A stretch of 64,000 bases of DNA from assembly GCF_004328625.1 (NCBI RefSeq), contig NZ_CP032229.1, forward strand, positions 6,200,001 through 6,264,000, in the 5' to 3' direction. Position numbers and translations under genes: made by a program. Every line of letters begins with the position of its first letter. The stretch's first letter is position 1. This document shows, piece after piece, positions 51,858-59,947 of the stretch. The DNA is from Streptomyces seoulensis (GTDB lineage: Bacteria; Actinomycetota; Actinomycetes; Streptomycetales; Streptomycetaceae). The notes below the pieces were generated by a model. It did no database searches. It saw nothing but the letters and a program-made list of their open reading frames with translations, and had not been told where the DNA came from.

Positions 51858-52721
51858 ATGGCGGGTCAGATGGATGACGTGCGAAGCGACATACTCCTCC
51901 CCAGCGGCCGCAGCTCACGCCTTGGTCTCACCGGCGTCCTGACCGGCCTTCTCCTGTTCCTGTCGCCCCCCGCCGCCGTGCCCCACTCCGGCGGGCCGAC
52001 CGCCCCGCGCGGCAGCGCCTACATGGGCGTGGGCGTACGCGCCCACGACGGAGGCGCGCCGCTTGCCGGTGAACGGTCCGCCGGCCTCCGGGTGACCCAG
52101 ACCGAGGGCGTGGACGTCTCCAGCCACCAGGGCAACGTCGCCTGGTCCACCCTGTGGAGTGCGGGCACCAAGTGGGCCTACACCAAGGCGACCGAAGGCA
52201 CGTACTACAAGAACCCCAGCTTCGGTCAGCAGTACAACGGCCCCTACAGCGCGGGCATGATCCGGGGCTCGTACCATTTCGCCACCCCCGACACCACCGG
52301 CGGCAAGGCCCAGGCCGACTACTTCGTCGACCACGGCGGCGGCTGGTCCAAGGACGGCAGGACCCTGCCCGGTGTCCTCGACATCGAGTGGAACCCCTAC
52401 GGGGCGTCCTGCTACGGCAAGTCCAAGAGCGGCATGGTCAGCTGGATCAAGGACTTCCTCAACCGCTACAAGGCCCGTACCGGCCGCTCCGCCGTCATCT
52501 ACACGGCCACCAACTGGTGGAAGGACTGCACCGGCAACTACTCCGGCTTCGCCTCCTCCCACCCGCTGTGGATCGCCCGCTACGCCTCCACCCCCGGCAC
52601 CCTGCCGGCCGGCTGGTCCACGCACACCATGTGGCAGTACACCTCCTCCGGCAAGACCGTGGGCGACCACGACAAGTTCAACGGCTCCCTCTCCAGGGTG
52701 CGGGCCCTCGCCAACGGCTGA
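51858..52721 (+). CDS. Secreted GH25 lysozyme
   Basis: A 287-residue muramidase of glycoside hydrolase family 25. A hydrophobic signal (LTGVLTGLLLFLSPPAAV) is followed by a 45-residue linker and the catalytic domain: GVDVSSHQGNVAW (catalytic Asp), KATEGTYYKNPSF, GVLDIEWNPYG (the DxE pair) and MWQYTSSG at the end. It cleaves peptidoglycan between MurNAc and GlcNAc, in lysis or wall remodelling. The start is uncertain: ATG 51858, ATG 51870 and GTG 51843 are in frame and none has a strong ribosome site. Confidence 0.93.
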   Translation: MAGQMDDVRSDILLPSGRSSRLGLTGVLTGLLLFLSPPAAVPHSGGPTAPRGSAYMGVGVRAHDGGAPLAGERSAGLRVTQTEGVDVSSHQGNVAWSTLWSAGTKWAYTKATEGTYYKNPSFGQQYNGPYSAGMIRGSYHFATPDTTGGKAQADYFVDHGGGWSKDGRTLPGVLDIEWNPYGASCYGKSKSGMVSWIKDFLNRYKARTGRSAVIYTATNWWKDCTGNYSGFASSHPLWIARYASTPGTLPAGWSTHTMWQYTSSGKTVGDHDKFNGSLSRVRALANG

Positions 52722-52738
52722 CGCCCCGGCACCCCACC

Positions 52739-52774
52739 GTGCGCGGGACCCGGCCCACGGGCCGTCCCGCGCAC
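52739..52774. terminator. Bidirectional terminator between GH25 and small membrane gene
   Basis: GTGCGCGGGAC and its complement form an 11-base stem with an internal GGCCC/GGGCC stem, between the convergent stop codons at 52721 and 52777. Confidence 0.75.
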
Positions 52775-52776
52775 CC

Positions 52777-53130
52777 TCATGCGACGACCACCCGCCAGGC
52801 CAGCGCCAGGCCGCCCGCGTACACCAGCGCGCCCAGCGGCAGCCCGCACCACGGCCAGAATCCGCGCCGCCGGGCCGCGACCGCGAGCGCCGTGCCCACC
52901 GCCCACACCAGGCCCGCCCACGGCAGCCCCCACATCAGCAGCAGCCCGCCGCCGGTGCAGCGCAGCGGGTCCGGGCGGTGGATGCCGCAGTCGTCGGTGG
53001 CGAAGATGGCGAGGCAGCACAGCAGCAGGTTCAGCAGCGCCCCGCCCGCAGCCAGCACGCCGACGACCACCACATAGGCGACCGGCCACGACCCCCGCTG
53101 CTGTGTCCCGACCGCTCCGTACCCGCTCAT
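52777..53130 (-). CDS. Small membrane protein, unknown function
   Basis: A 117-residue protein with three or four hydrophobic segments (WPVAYVVVVGVLAAGGALLNLLLCCLAIFA; LLLMWGLPWAGLVWAVGTALAVAA; GLPLGALVYAGGLALAWRVVVA) and a short loop containing two Cys (DDCGIHRPDPLRCTGG) that could pair outside the membrane. ATG 53130 follows GAGGGGTGGGG. I do not recognise the family. It is divergent from the next gene across a region rich in ACTCAG repeats. Confidence 0.75.
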   Translation of the reverse strand: MSGYGAVGTQQRGSWPVAYVVVVGVLAAGGALLNLLLCCLAIFATDDCGIHRPDPLRCTGGGLLLMWGLPWAGLVWAVGTALAVAARRRGFWPWCGLPLGALVYAGGLALAWRVVVA

Positions 53131-53209
53131 GACCCCACCCCTCGGCTCCCGCCGCTCTTTGGCACTCCCGACGCTACGGGCCGGCCGGCGCCGGGCACGT
53201 GAGCGCCGG

Positions 53210-53266
53210 TACTCAGCGCGGAGGGGCCCGCTACTCAGGACGGCGGCCTCTGAGTAGCCGCACTCA
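53210..53266. repeat. Cluster of ACTCAG repeats in divergent promoter region
   Basis: ACTCAG occurs at 53211, 53233 and 53261, and the inverted form CTGAGT at 53250. CTACTCAG (53231-53238) and CTGAGTAG (53250-53257) form a perfect 8-base inverted repeat with an 11-base spacer. The cluster lies between two divergent genes and looks like a multi-site operator. Confidence 0.5.
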
Positions 53267-53300
53267 GGCGTACTTCCGCCCGGTCGGGCAGGCTGAGGGC

Positions 53301-53900
53301 ATGACGACGCGATCACCGAAGACCCCGGCACCGCGGCCGTGGGCGGGACTGGCCGCGCTCGGCGTGACCGTCGCGTGCGCGGGGGCGGCGCTCTCCTGGT
53401 CCGGCGAGGAGGGCGGCAGACCCCGGGTGAACGACACCCGTGCGGGCGTCTCCTACGCCGTGCCCGAGGGCTGGCACCACGACCCGGCGGCGGACCGGCA
53501 GTTGCTCGGCGCCTTCTCCTCCCGGATCAGCCGCGCCTACGGCACCACCCCGGCCGAGGACGCCACCGTACTGACCGGCGCCGCCGGGCGGCCCGTGCCG
53601 GGTGCCGAACTGCGCCGGGCGGCCGAGGGCGCCGCCCGCTCCAACGCCGCGTTCTTCTTCCCCGACGCCGCCCCCACCCTCACCGAGTCCCGCCGCACCG
53701 AACTGGGCGGGTGCCCCGCGCACACCGTCGCCCTGGACGTCCCGCACCACGGCGGCACCGCCCGCCTGGAGCTGACCGTGGTCGCCGGCGACCACCCCGC
53801 CTTCCTCCTCGCCCTCGCCTCGGACGCCGCCGACACCCGCGTCCTCGCCGACGTGCACGCAGTGGAGGCCAGCGTGGCGCTGGGCAGCAGGGCGAGCTAG
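53301..53900 (+). CDS. Exported or membrane-anchored protein of unknown function
   Basis: A 199-residue protein with an N-terminal hydrophobic stretch (WAGLAALGVTVACAGAALSW) that may be a signal anchor, then a soluble domain starting RVNDTRAGVSYAVPEGW, a pattern seen in actinobacterial surface proteins that begin with a beta strand and a conserved PxGW. No catalytic motif is seen. ATG 53301 follows GGCTGAGGGC, a weak ribosome site. Its TAG stop shares a CTAG with the opposing transporter stop. Confidence 0.7.
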   Translation: MTTRSPKTPAPRPWAGLAALGVTVACAGAALSWSGEEGGRPRVNDTRAGVSYAVPEGWHHDPAADRQLLGAFSSRISRAYGTTPAEDATVLTGAAGRPVPGAELRRAAEGAARSNAAFFFPDAAPTLTESRRTELGGCPAHTVALDVPHHGGTARLELTVVAGDHPAFLLALASDAADTRVLADVHAVEASVALGSRAS

Positions 53901-55096
53901 CTCGGGGGAGGAGCCCGGAGGGCGCCAAGTACCGCCCACACCACCGAGACGAACGGCACCGCCACCACCGCGCCGATCACCCCGGCCACGATGCTGCCCG
54001 CGATGACGGAGACCGCGACGACCAGGGGATGCAGGCGCACCGCCCAGCTCATCACCAGCGGATGCAGGACGTGCCCCTCCAACTGGCCGATGACCACGAT
54101 GAGCACCAGCACCGCCGCGGCCGTCAGCGGGCCGCGCCCGGCCAGGGCCACGACCGTCGCCACGCCGAGCGCCACCGGCGAGCCCACCAGGGGCACGAAC
54201 GCGGCGACGAACTCCAGCAGGGTCAGCGGCAGCGCCAGTGGCACCCGCAGGACGAACAGCACGATGCCGACCAGGATCGCGTTGGTCGCGGCGATGATGA
54301 TGATGCCCCGTGTGTACCCGGCGAAGGTCCGCCAGGCCGCCCGCCCCGCCCGCTCCCACCTCGGCCGGGCCCCGCGCGGCAGCAGCCGGATACTCACCCA
54401 GCTCCACAGCTTCTCCCCGGAGTGGATGAAGAACACCGAGGCGAACAGCGCCAGCGCCCCGCCCGTGATCACCTCCACCACCCGGCCGAGCCCGGACACC
54501 GCGCTGCTGAACAGGCTGGCCCGGTGCCGGGAGAGATAGTCCGTCACCTCCTGCTGGAGCGCGGCCAGCCGCCCCGCGCTCAGCCGGAACGGCGGCTGCC
54601 GCAGCCACTCCTCGATCCGGTGCACCCCGCCCCGGAACTCCCCGCTCAGCCGCGTGGACTCGCCCGCCACCGCGTTGCCCACCAGCGCGAGCAGCCCCAG
54701 CACCAGCAGGATGCTGCCGATCAGCGCGACGGCCACGCTCAACGGCCGGGGCATGAACCGGTCCAGCAGATCGGCGAGCGGCCGCAGCACCGAGGTGACG
54801 ACCAGCGCCAGGAACAGCGAGACGGCGATGAGCTGGAAGCGGCCCAGCACGCTGAAGATGCCCCAGACGACGATCCCCACCAGGATGAGCCGCCACGAGT
54901 AGGCCGCCGCGATCCGCAGCCACCCCACCGTCCGCTCGGCCATGGAGGTACGCGGGATCGACCGGGTCACCGACGGCAGCCGCACGGAGTACGCCGGACG
55001 GCTGCCCGGCACCGCGCCCCGCGCGCCCGGACCGGAACGCTCGCGTCCCGTCCGCCGCCCGTCACCAGCCACCACGCGCCCGCCTCGCCTCCGCAC
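53897..55096 (-). CDS. AI-2E family transporter (PF01594-type membrane protein)
   Basis: A 399-residue polytopic protein of the AI-2E/PerM family. After a basic N-terminus, helices begin at WLRIAAAYSWRLILVGIVVW, and the family block FVAAFVPLVGSPVALGVATVVALAGRGP lies in the C-terminal half, followed by GQLEGHVLHPLVMSWAVRLHPLVV. Family members include autoinducer-2 exporters and Na/H antiporters, so the substrate is open. The start is unsure: GTG 55096, GTG 55072 or ATG 54943 (MAERTVGWLR, just before helix 1). Confidence 0.88.
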   Translation of the reverse strand: MRRRGGRVVAGDGRRTGRERSGPGARGAVPGSRPAYSVRLPSVTRSIPRTSMAERTVGWLRIAAAYSWRLILVGIVVWGIFSVLGRFQLIAVSLFLALVVTSVLRPLADLLDRFMPRPLSVAVALIGSILLVLGLLALVGNAVAGESTRLSGEFRGGVHRIEEWLRQPPFRLSAGRLAALQQEVTDYLSRHRASLFSSAVSGLGRVVEVITGGALALFASVFFIHSGEKLWSWVSIRLLPRGARPRWERAGRAAWRTFAGYTRGIIIIAATNAILVGIVLFVLRVPLALPLTLLEFVAAFVPLVGSPVALGVATVVALAGRGPLTAAAVLVLIVVIGQLEGHVLHPLVMSWAVRLHPLVVAVSVIAGSIVAGVIGAVVAVPFVSVVWAVLGALRAPPPS

Positions 55097-55186
55097 CCGC
55101 CGAGCTGACCGTCGGTCACCTCCGACGCTACGGGCAAACCGGACACCGGGTGACGTCCACTGGGCCGCGTGGACTACGTCCCCGGC

Positions 55187-56611
55187 CTACTCCTCGGTCG
55201 GCAGCCAGTTCCCGTGCAGGCCGAGTGGCACGCGGACCGGGATACGCACGCGGGCCACCGGACCGTTCTCCGGTTCCTCCGCCGGGAACACCAGGAGATG
55301 GGCGGTGTCGTCGGTGCGGTCGGTGGCGAAGGCCAGCCAGTGGCCCCGGTCGTCGCCCTCATGACCCGGCGAGGGCGCGAACGTCGGCTCGCCCACCGAG
55401 AGGTCGCCGCCGTGCCAGGTGCGGGACGGGGCGCCGGGCGCGCCGGTGTCGTACCAGCGCAGCGCGTCGAACTCGCCGGGCAGCAGGCCGGGGGAGCGCT
55501 CGCTGTCCCAGGCGACCGCCACCTGCCCGTGCCGGGCGCCGATCCGGCGGTCGTCGACGCGCGGGAACTCCACGCGGGCGTCGTCCAGCGTGGTGCGCCG
55601 CATCCGGCCGGTCGCCGGGTCCAGCACGGCCCGCACCAGGGAGCTGCGGTTCGGGCCGCCACCGGAGTCGCCGAGGGACAGCCGCGACCACTGCACGTAC
55701 TCCAGCACCACCGTGCCGTCGGTCTCGTCGTGGGCGTTGACGGTGTGCCAGAGCCAGAAGGCGTCGTCCGACACCTCGCGGACCGGGGAGCCGTCGCGCG
55801 GGATGAGCAGCACGCGGGTGCCCGCGTCGGGGCGCCAGTCGATCAGGGAGCCGCCGGTCATCGCCGCGGAGAGGTCGAAGAAGACGGGGGCGAGGACCAG
55901 CACCAGATGGCGGGCGGTGAGCGCCATGTCGTGGATCATCATCGGCTCGTCGACCCCGTCGAGCGGCACCGGACCCCGGGTCACGGTCCCGTCCGGGCCG
56001 ATCAGGGACCACGTCAGATACGGCGGCTCCAGCGCGTAGCAGAACACCGCCATCTCACCGGTGACCGGGTCGACCTTGGGGTGCGCGGTGATCCCGGCGG
56101 GCAGGGCGCCGCCGAAGGTCTCCCGGCCGGCCGTCTCCAGCTCCGGCGTCATCCGGAACGGGCAGCCCGCCTCGGCCAGCGCCAGCAGCCGGCCCGCATG
56201 CCGGACCACGTTGATGTCGGGCAGGTCCCGGAAGGTGTGGGCCAGCTCCGGGCCGACCTCCCGCTCGTCCGGGGTGATCATCGACTCGAGCCCGCCCCAC
56301 AGCGCCCGGCCCGCCCGCTCCTCGGCGACCACGGCGGGGGTGCGCACGAACCGGTTGCGGTAGTGGGCCCGGCCGCCCTCGATCCACACGCCGTGCAGCA
56401 TCCCGTCGCCGTCGATCGGATACAGGAAGGAGCCGATCGGGGTGAAGCGCGGATTGGGGCCGTTGCGCAGATAGACGCCGTCCAGGTCGGCGGGCAGCTC
56501 CCCCTCCACGACGAGGGAGACCTCGTCCACCTCCTCGGTGACGGGCGCGAACCGCCCCGACAGATGGGCGACACGCGCCGGATCGAAACGCCCGGTGGCG
56601 GAAGCGGTCAT
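55187..56611 (-). CDS. Carotenoid oxygenase family protein
   Basis: A 474-residue member of the carotenoid cleavage dioxygenase/RPE65 family, an iron(II) seven-bladed propeller. The four iron-binding His fall in ITAHPKVDPVTG, MMIHDMALTARH, WHTVNAHDE and, at the C-terminus, GLHGNWLP. VYLRNGPNPRFTPIGSFLYPIDGDGMLH is the conserved N-terminal block. It would cleave a carotenoid or stilbene-type double bond; no carotenoid genes other than the distant CrtI-like one are present. ATG 56611 has GGGGAGG upstream. Confidence 0.94.
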   Translation of the reverse strand: MTASATGRFDPARVAHLSGRFAPVTEEVDEVSLVVEGELPADLDGVYLRNGPNPRFTPIGSFLYPIDGDGMLHGVWIEGGRAHYRNRFVRTPAVVAEERAGRALWGGLESMITPDEREVGPELAHTFRDLPDINVVRHAGRLLALAEAGCPFRMTPELETAGRETFGGALPAGITAHPKVDPVTGEMAVFCYALEPPYLTWSLIGPDGTVTRGPVPLDGVDEPMMIHDMALTARHLVLVLAPVFFDLSAAMTGGSLIDWRPDAGTRVLLIPRDGSPVREVSDDAFWLWHTVNAHDETDGTVVLEYVQWSRLSLGDSGGGPNRSSLVRAVLDPATGRMRRTTLDDARVEFPRVDDRRIGARHGQVAVAWDSERSPGLLPGEFDALRWYDTGAPGAPSRTWHGGDLSVGEPTFAPSPGHEGDDRGHWLAFATDRTDDTAHLLVFPAEEPENGPVARVRIPVRVPLGLHGNWLPTEE

Positions 56612-56823
56612 GGGACCTCCCCGGCGGAGAACGACGGGCCGACGTACCCCATCGTCACCCGGCCGGCCCACCCCCGCATCCGAACCCCGGACCGGTGCTC
56701 GAACGTACGCGTGCCACGAACAGCCCGGAATGCCCCGCTACGGGCGGAAGCGGCCGCGAGAGGGTGAGGAAACGTTCCGATGGTCCTACATGCCGTCCGG
56801 AACATGGACGAATATACGGTCTC

Positions 56824-58533
56824 ATGGACATTTTGCTGGTCGCCAGCGCGTTCAACAGCCTCACCCAGCGCGCCTACGCCGAACTCTCGGACGCCGGCCA
56901 CCGGGTGGACGTCGTCCTCGCCACGCACGGCCCCGACCCCGTCCGTGCCGCCGTACGCGAGAGACGCCCCGAGCTGATCGTCGCGCCCATGCTGAAGACC
57001 GCGCTCCCCGAGGACGTGTGGCGGGAGCACACCTGCCTGATCGTGCACCCCGGCCCGCCGGGGGACCGGGGCCCCTCCTCGCTGGACTGGGCCGTGGACG
57101 GGGAGGCCGGCCGGTGGGGCGTCACCGTCCTCCAGGCCGAGGCCGGCATGGACGCGGGCGCCGTCTGGGCCGACGAGCCCTTCGCCGTACCGGAGACCGG
57201 CAAGAGCGACCTGTACCGCAACGAGGCCGCCGACGCCGCCATGACCGCCCTGCACCGGGCCGTGCGCCGGTACGCCGACGGCGACCACAAGCCCCGCCCG
57301 CAGACCGGCGACTGGCCCGAGGCCGTCTGGCGCGACTACTACCGGCAGGACCGGCGCCGTATCGACTGGGAGCGCGACGACACCCGTACCGTCCTGCGCA
57401 AGCTGCGCGGCGCCGACTCCCAGCCGGGCGTGCTCGACGAACTCCACGGCCGCGAGGTCTTCCTGCACGGCGGCCACCCGGAGGACCAGCTCCGGGGCCG
57501 CCCCGGCGACCTCCTCGCCACCCGCGCCGGGGCCGTCTGCCGCGCCACCCGCGACGGCGCCGTATGGATTCCCGAACTGCGCCCCCGCAAGAACTCCGGC
57601 GACCCGGCGCCCTTCCGCCGCCCCGCCGCCACCGTCCTCGCCTCCTGGACCGCCCCGCACACCCCCGCGCTGCCCGAGATCCCGGCCCCGCTCGACCTCC
57701 CCGCCGGCCGGCGTACCTTCGCCGACGTCCGCTACCGCGAGCGGGGCGCCACCGGCTTCGTCGGCTTCTCCTTCCCCGGCGGCGCGATGAGCACCGACCA
57801 GTGCCGCAGGCTCCTGGCCGCCTACCAGTACGCCCTCGCCCGCCCCACCTCCGTGCTCGTCCTCGGCGGCGCCCGCGACTTCTTCTCCAACGGCATCCAC
57901 CTCAACGTCATCGAGGGCGCCCCCGACCCCAGCGAGGAGTCCTGGCGCAACCTCAACGCCATGGACGACGTGGTGGAGGCCGTCCTGCGCACCACCGACC
58001 GGCTGGTGATCGCCGCACTCGCGGGCAACGCGGCCGCCGGAGGCACCATGCTCGCCCTCGCCGCCGACGAGGTGTGGTGCCGCACCGGCGCCGTCCTCAA
58101 CCCGCACTACCGACGCATGGGCCTGTACGGCTCCGAGTTCTGGACCTACTCCCTGCCCCGCCGCACCGGCCCCGAGACCGCGCGCCGCCTCACCGCCGAG
58201 GCCCTGCCGGTCAGCGCCGCCCAGGGCGTCCGGCTCGGCCTGGTGGACCGTCTCCTCCCCGTCACACCCGGGGAGTTCGCGGGCACCGTCGAGAACCTGG
58301 CGGCCGAGGTCGCCGCCGCCCCCGGCCTGGCCGGCCGGATCGCCGCGAAGACCGAGGCCCGCCGCGCCGACGAGGCCCTACGCCCCCTCGCCGACCACCG
58401 GCGCGACGAACTCGCCCGGATGCACGCCATCTTCGCCGACCCCGCCGCCCCCTACCACGCCCTGCGCTCGGCCTTCGTCCGCAAGACCCCCGCCGCCGGC
58501 ACCCGCCCCCTGCGCCTCGGCGAGGGCCGGTGA
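56824..58533 (+). CDS. hypX: Hydrogenase maturation protein HypX/HoxX
   Basis: A 569-residue two-domain protein. Residues 1-210 resemble formyl-tetrahydrofolate hydrolase/formyltransferase (MDILLVASAFNSLTQ; CLIVHPGPPGDRGPSSLDWAV), and residues 270-569 form a crotonase domain (FVGFSFPGGAMSTDQC; GGARDFFSNGIHLNVIEGAP; ALAGNAAAGGTMLALAADEVW). HypX makes the active-site CO of [NiFe]-hydrogenase from formyl-THF via formyl-CoA, needed mainly in air. ATG 56824 is supported by alignment, though the ribosome site is weak. It heads the hyp operon. GTTCCG (56774) and CGGAAC (56798) flank a possible promoter. Confidence 0.95.
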   Translation: MDILLVASAFNSLTQRAYAELSDAGHRVDVVLATHGPDPVRAAVRERRPELIVAPMLKTALPEDVWREHTCLIVHPGPPGDRGPSSLDWAVDGEAGRWGVTVLQAEAGMDAGAVWADEPFAVPETGKSDLYRNEAADAAMTALHRAVRRYADGDHKPRPQTGDWPEAVWRDYYRQDRRRIDWERDDTRTVLRKLRGADSQPGVLDELHGREVFLHGGHPEDQLRGRPGDLLATRAGAVCRATRDGAVWIPELRPRKNSGDPAPFRRPAATVLASWTAPHTPALPEIPAPLDLPAGRRTFADVRYRERGATGFVGFSFPGGAMSTDQCRRLLAAYQYALARPTSVLVLGGARDFFSNGIHLNVIEGAPDPSEESWRNLNAMDDVVEAVLRTTDRLVIAALAGNAAAGGTMLALAADEVWCRTGAVLNPHYRRMGLYGSEFWTYSLPRRTGPETARRLTAEALPVSAAQGVRLGLVDRLLPVTPGEFAGTVENLAAEVAAAPGLAGRIAAKTEARRADEALRPLADHRRDELARMHAIFADPAAPYHALRSAFVRKTPAAGTRPLRLGEGR

Positions 58534-59117
58534 GCGCCCCCGAACCCCTGCTGGTGGCCGGCGTCGGCAACATCTTCCTCGGCGACGACGCCTTCGGACC
58601 CGAGGTCGTCCGCGCCCTCGAACAGCGCCCCCTGCCACCCGGCGCCCACGTACGGGACTTCGGCATCCGGGGCATGGACCTCGCCTACGCCCTGCTCGGC
58701 GGCTGCGCAACCGCCGTACTCGTCGACGCCGCGCCCCGGGGACAGCGCCCCGGAACCCTCTCCCTGGTCGAGGCCGAACCGCCGGACGGCACGGTCGTAC
58801 CCGAGGCGCACGGCATGGACCCGGAGAAGGTGCTCGCCCTCGCCACCCACCTCGGCGACGAACCCCTGCCCCGCGTCCTCGTCCTCGCCTGCGAGCCCGC
58901 CGTGCTGCCCCGCCCGGACGAGGACATCGCCCCCGGCCTCAGCGAACCGGTGCGCGAGGCCGTCGCACGGGCCGTCGACGCGCTGCACACCCTGATCCCC
59001 GTCCTGCTGGCCGACCCGGCCGCGCCCCCGCCCCCGTTGGGCCGCCCGATGGAATCCGGCCCCCCGCACGCGGCTGCGCTGCCCGGCCCCGGGGCGGGCG
59101 GGCCCGAAGATCGGTGA
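58530..59117 (+). CDS. Hydrogenase maturation protease (HyaD/HybD family)
   Basis: A 195-residue nickel-dependent endopeptidase that removes the C-terminal tail of the hydrogenase large subunit after the metal centre is inserted. LVAGVGNIFLGDDAFGPEVV and VLVDAAPRGQRPGTL are the family motifs, and the His in VPEAHGMDP completes the metal site. The last ~35 residues are Pro/Gly-rich and probably disordered. GTG 58530 overlaps the hypX stop. Confidence 0.94.
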   Translation: MSAPEPLLVAGVGNIFLGDDAFGPEVVRALEQRPLPPGAHVRDFGIRGMDLAYALLGGCATAVLVDAAPRGQRPGTLSLVEAEPPDGTVVPEAHGMDPEKVLALATHLGDEPLPRVLVLACEPAVLPRPDEDIAPGLSEPVREAVARAVDALHTLIPVLLADPAAPPPPLGRPMESGPPHAAALPGPGAGGPEDR

Positions 59118-59176
59118 GACCCCTGGGCCGTGCCCGGCACGGCCCAGGCCCCCGATCCTCCCGAGGAGCTGTGCCC

Positions 59177-59947
59177 ATGTGCCGGTCCGACGTCAGGCAG
59201 GCCGTCCTGGCCAAGAACGACGATCTCGCCGCCCTACTGCGTGAGGACCTCGCCGAACGGGGCGTCACCGTGGTCAACCTGCTGTCGAGCCCCGGCAGCG
59301 GCAAGACCGAACTCCTCGGCCGCGTCCTGGCCCGCGCCGTCCAGCGCGGAGTCCCGGTGGCCGCGCTCACCGCCGACCTCGCCACCGAGAACGACGCCCA
59401 GCGCCTCGCCCGCTCCGGCGCCCCCGTCCAGCAGCTCCTCACCGACGGCCTGTGCCACCTGGAGGCCGGCCAGGTCCGCGACCGCGTCGACGGCTGGCTC
59501 CCGGCCGACACCGAGGTGCTGTTCGTGGAGAACGTCGGCAACCTCGTCTGCCCGGCCTCCTACGACCTCGGCGAGACCCTGCGGATCGCCCTGATGGCCG
59601 TCACCGAGGGCGAGGACAAGCCGCTGAAGTACCCCACCGCCTTCGGCTCCGCCCATCTGGTCGCCATCACCAAGACCGACCTCGCCGCCCCCGCCGGCTT
59701 CGACGAGGCCGCCTTCCGCGCCAACGTCCAGCGGGTCAACCCCGGCGTGGAGACGGTACGGACCTGCGCGCGCAGCGGCGACGGCGTCGACGCCCTGCTG
59801 GAGCGTGCCCTCGCCGTCCGCCACGCACCGCCCGCCCACCGCCCGCCGCTGGCCCCCGGACCGCACGGCCACGACCACGGCCACGGTGGTCACGGCGGTG
59901 GTGGTCACAGCCACTCCCACGACCCGGCCGCAGCCCCCCTCGCATGA
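59177..59947 (+). CDS. hypB: Hydrogenase nickel-incorporation GTPase HypB
   Basis: A 256-residue SIMIBI GTPase that delivers nickel to the hydrogenase large subunit with HypA. NLLSSPGSGKTELL (residues 34-47) is the P-loop, DGLCHLEAGQV holds the G-domain metal Cys-His pair, and ITKTDLAAP is the NKxD-like guanine motif. The N-terminal CxxCGC nickel motif is missing (only Cys2), and the His-rich stretch usually near the N-terminus lies instead at the C-terminus (GPHGHDHGHGGH and HSHSHDP). ATG 59177 follows GAGGAG; the frame extending to 59114 is rejected. Confidence 0.95.
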   Translation: MCRSDVRQAVLAKNDDLAALLREDLAERGVTVVNLLSSPGSGKTELLGRVLARAVQRGVPVAALTADLATENDAQRLARSGAPVQQLLTDGLCHLEAGQVRDRVDGWLPADTEVLFVENVGNLVCPASYDLGETLRIALMAVTEGEDKPLKYPTAFGSAHLVAITKTDLAAPAGFDEAAFRANVQRVNPGVETVRTCARSGDGVDALLERALAVRHAPPAHRPPLAPGPHGHDHGHGGHGGGGHSHSHDPAAAPLA

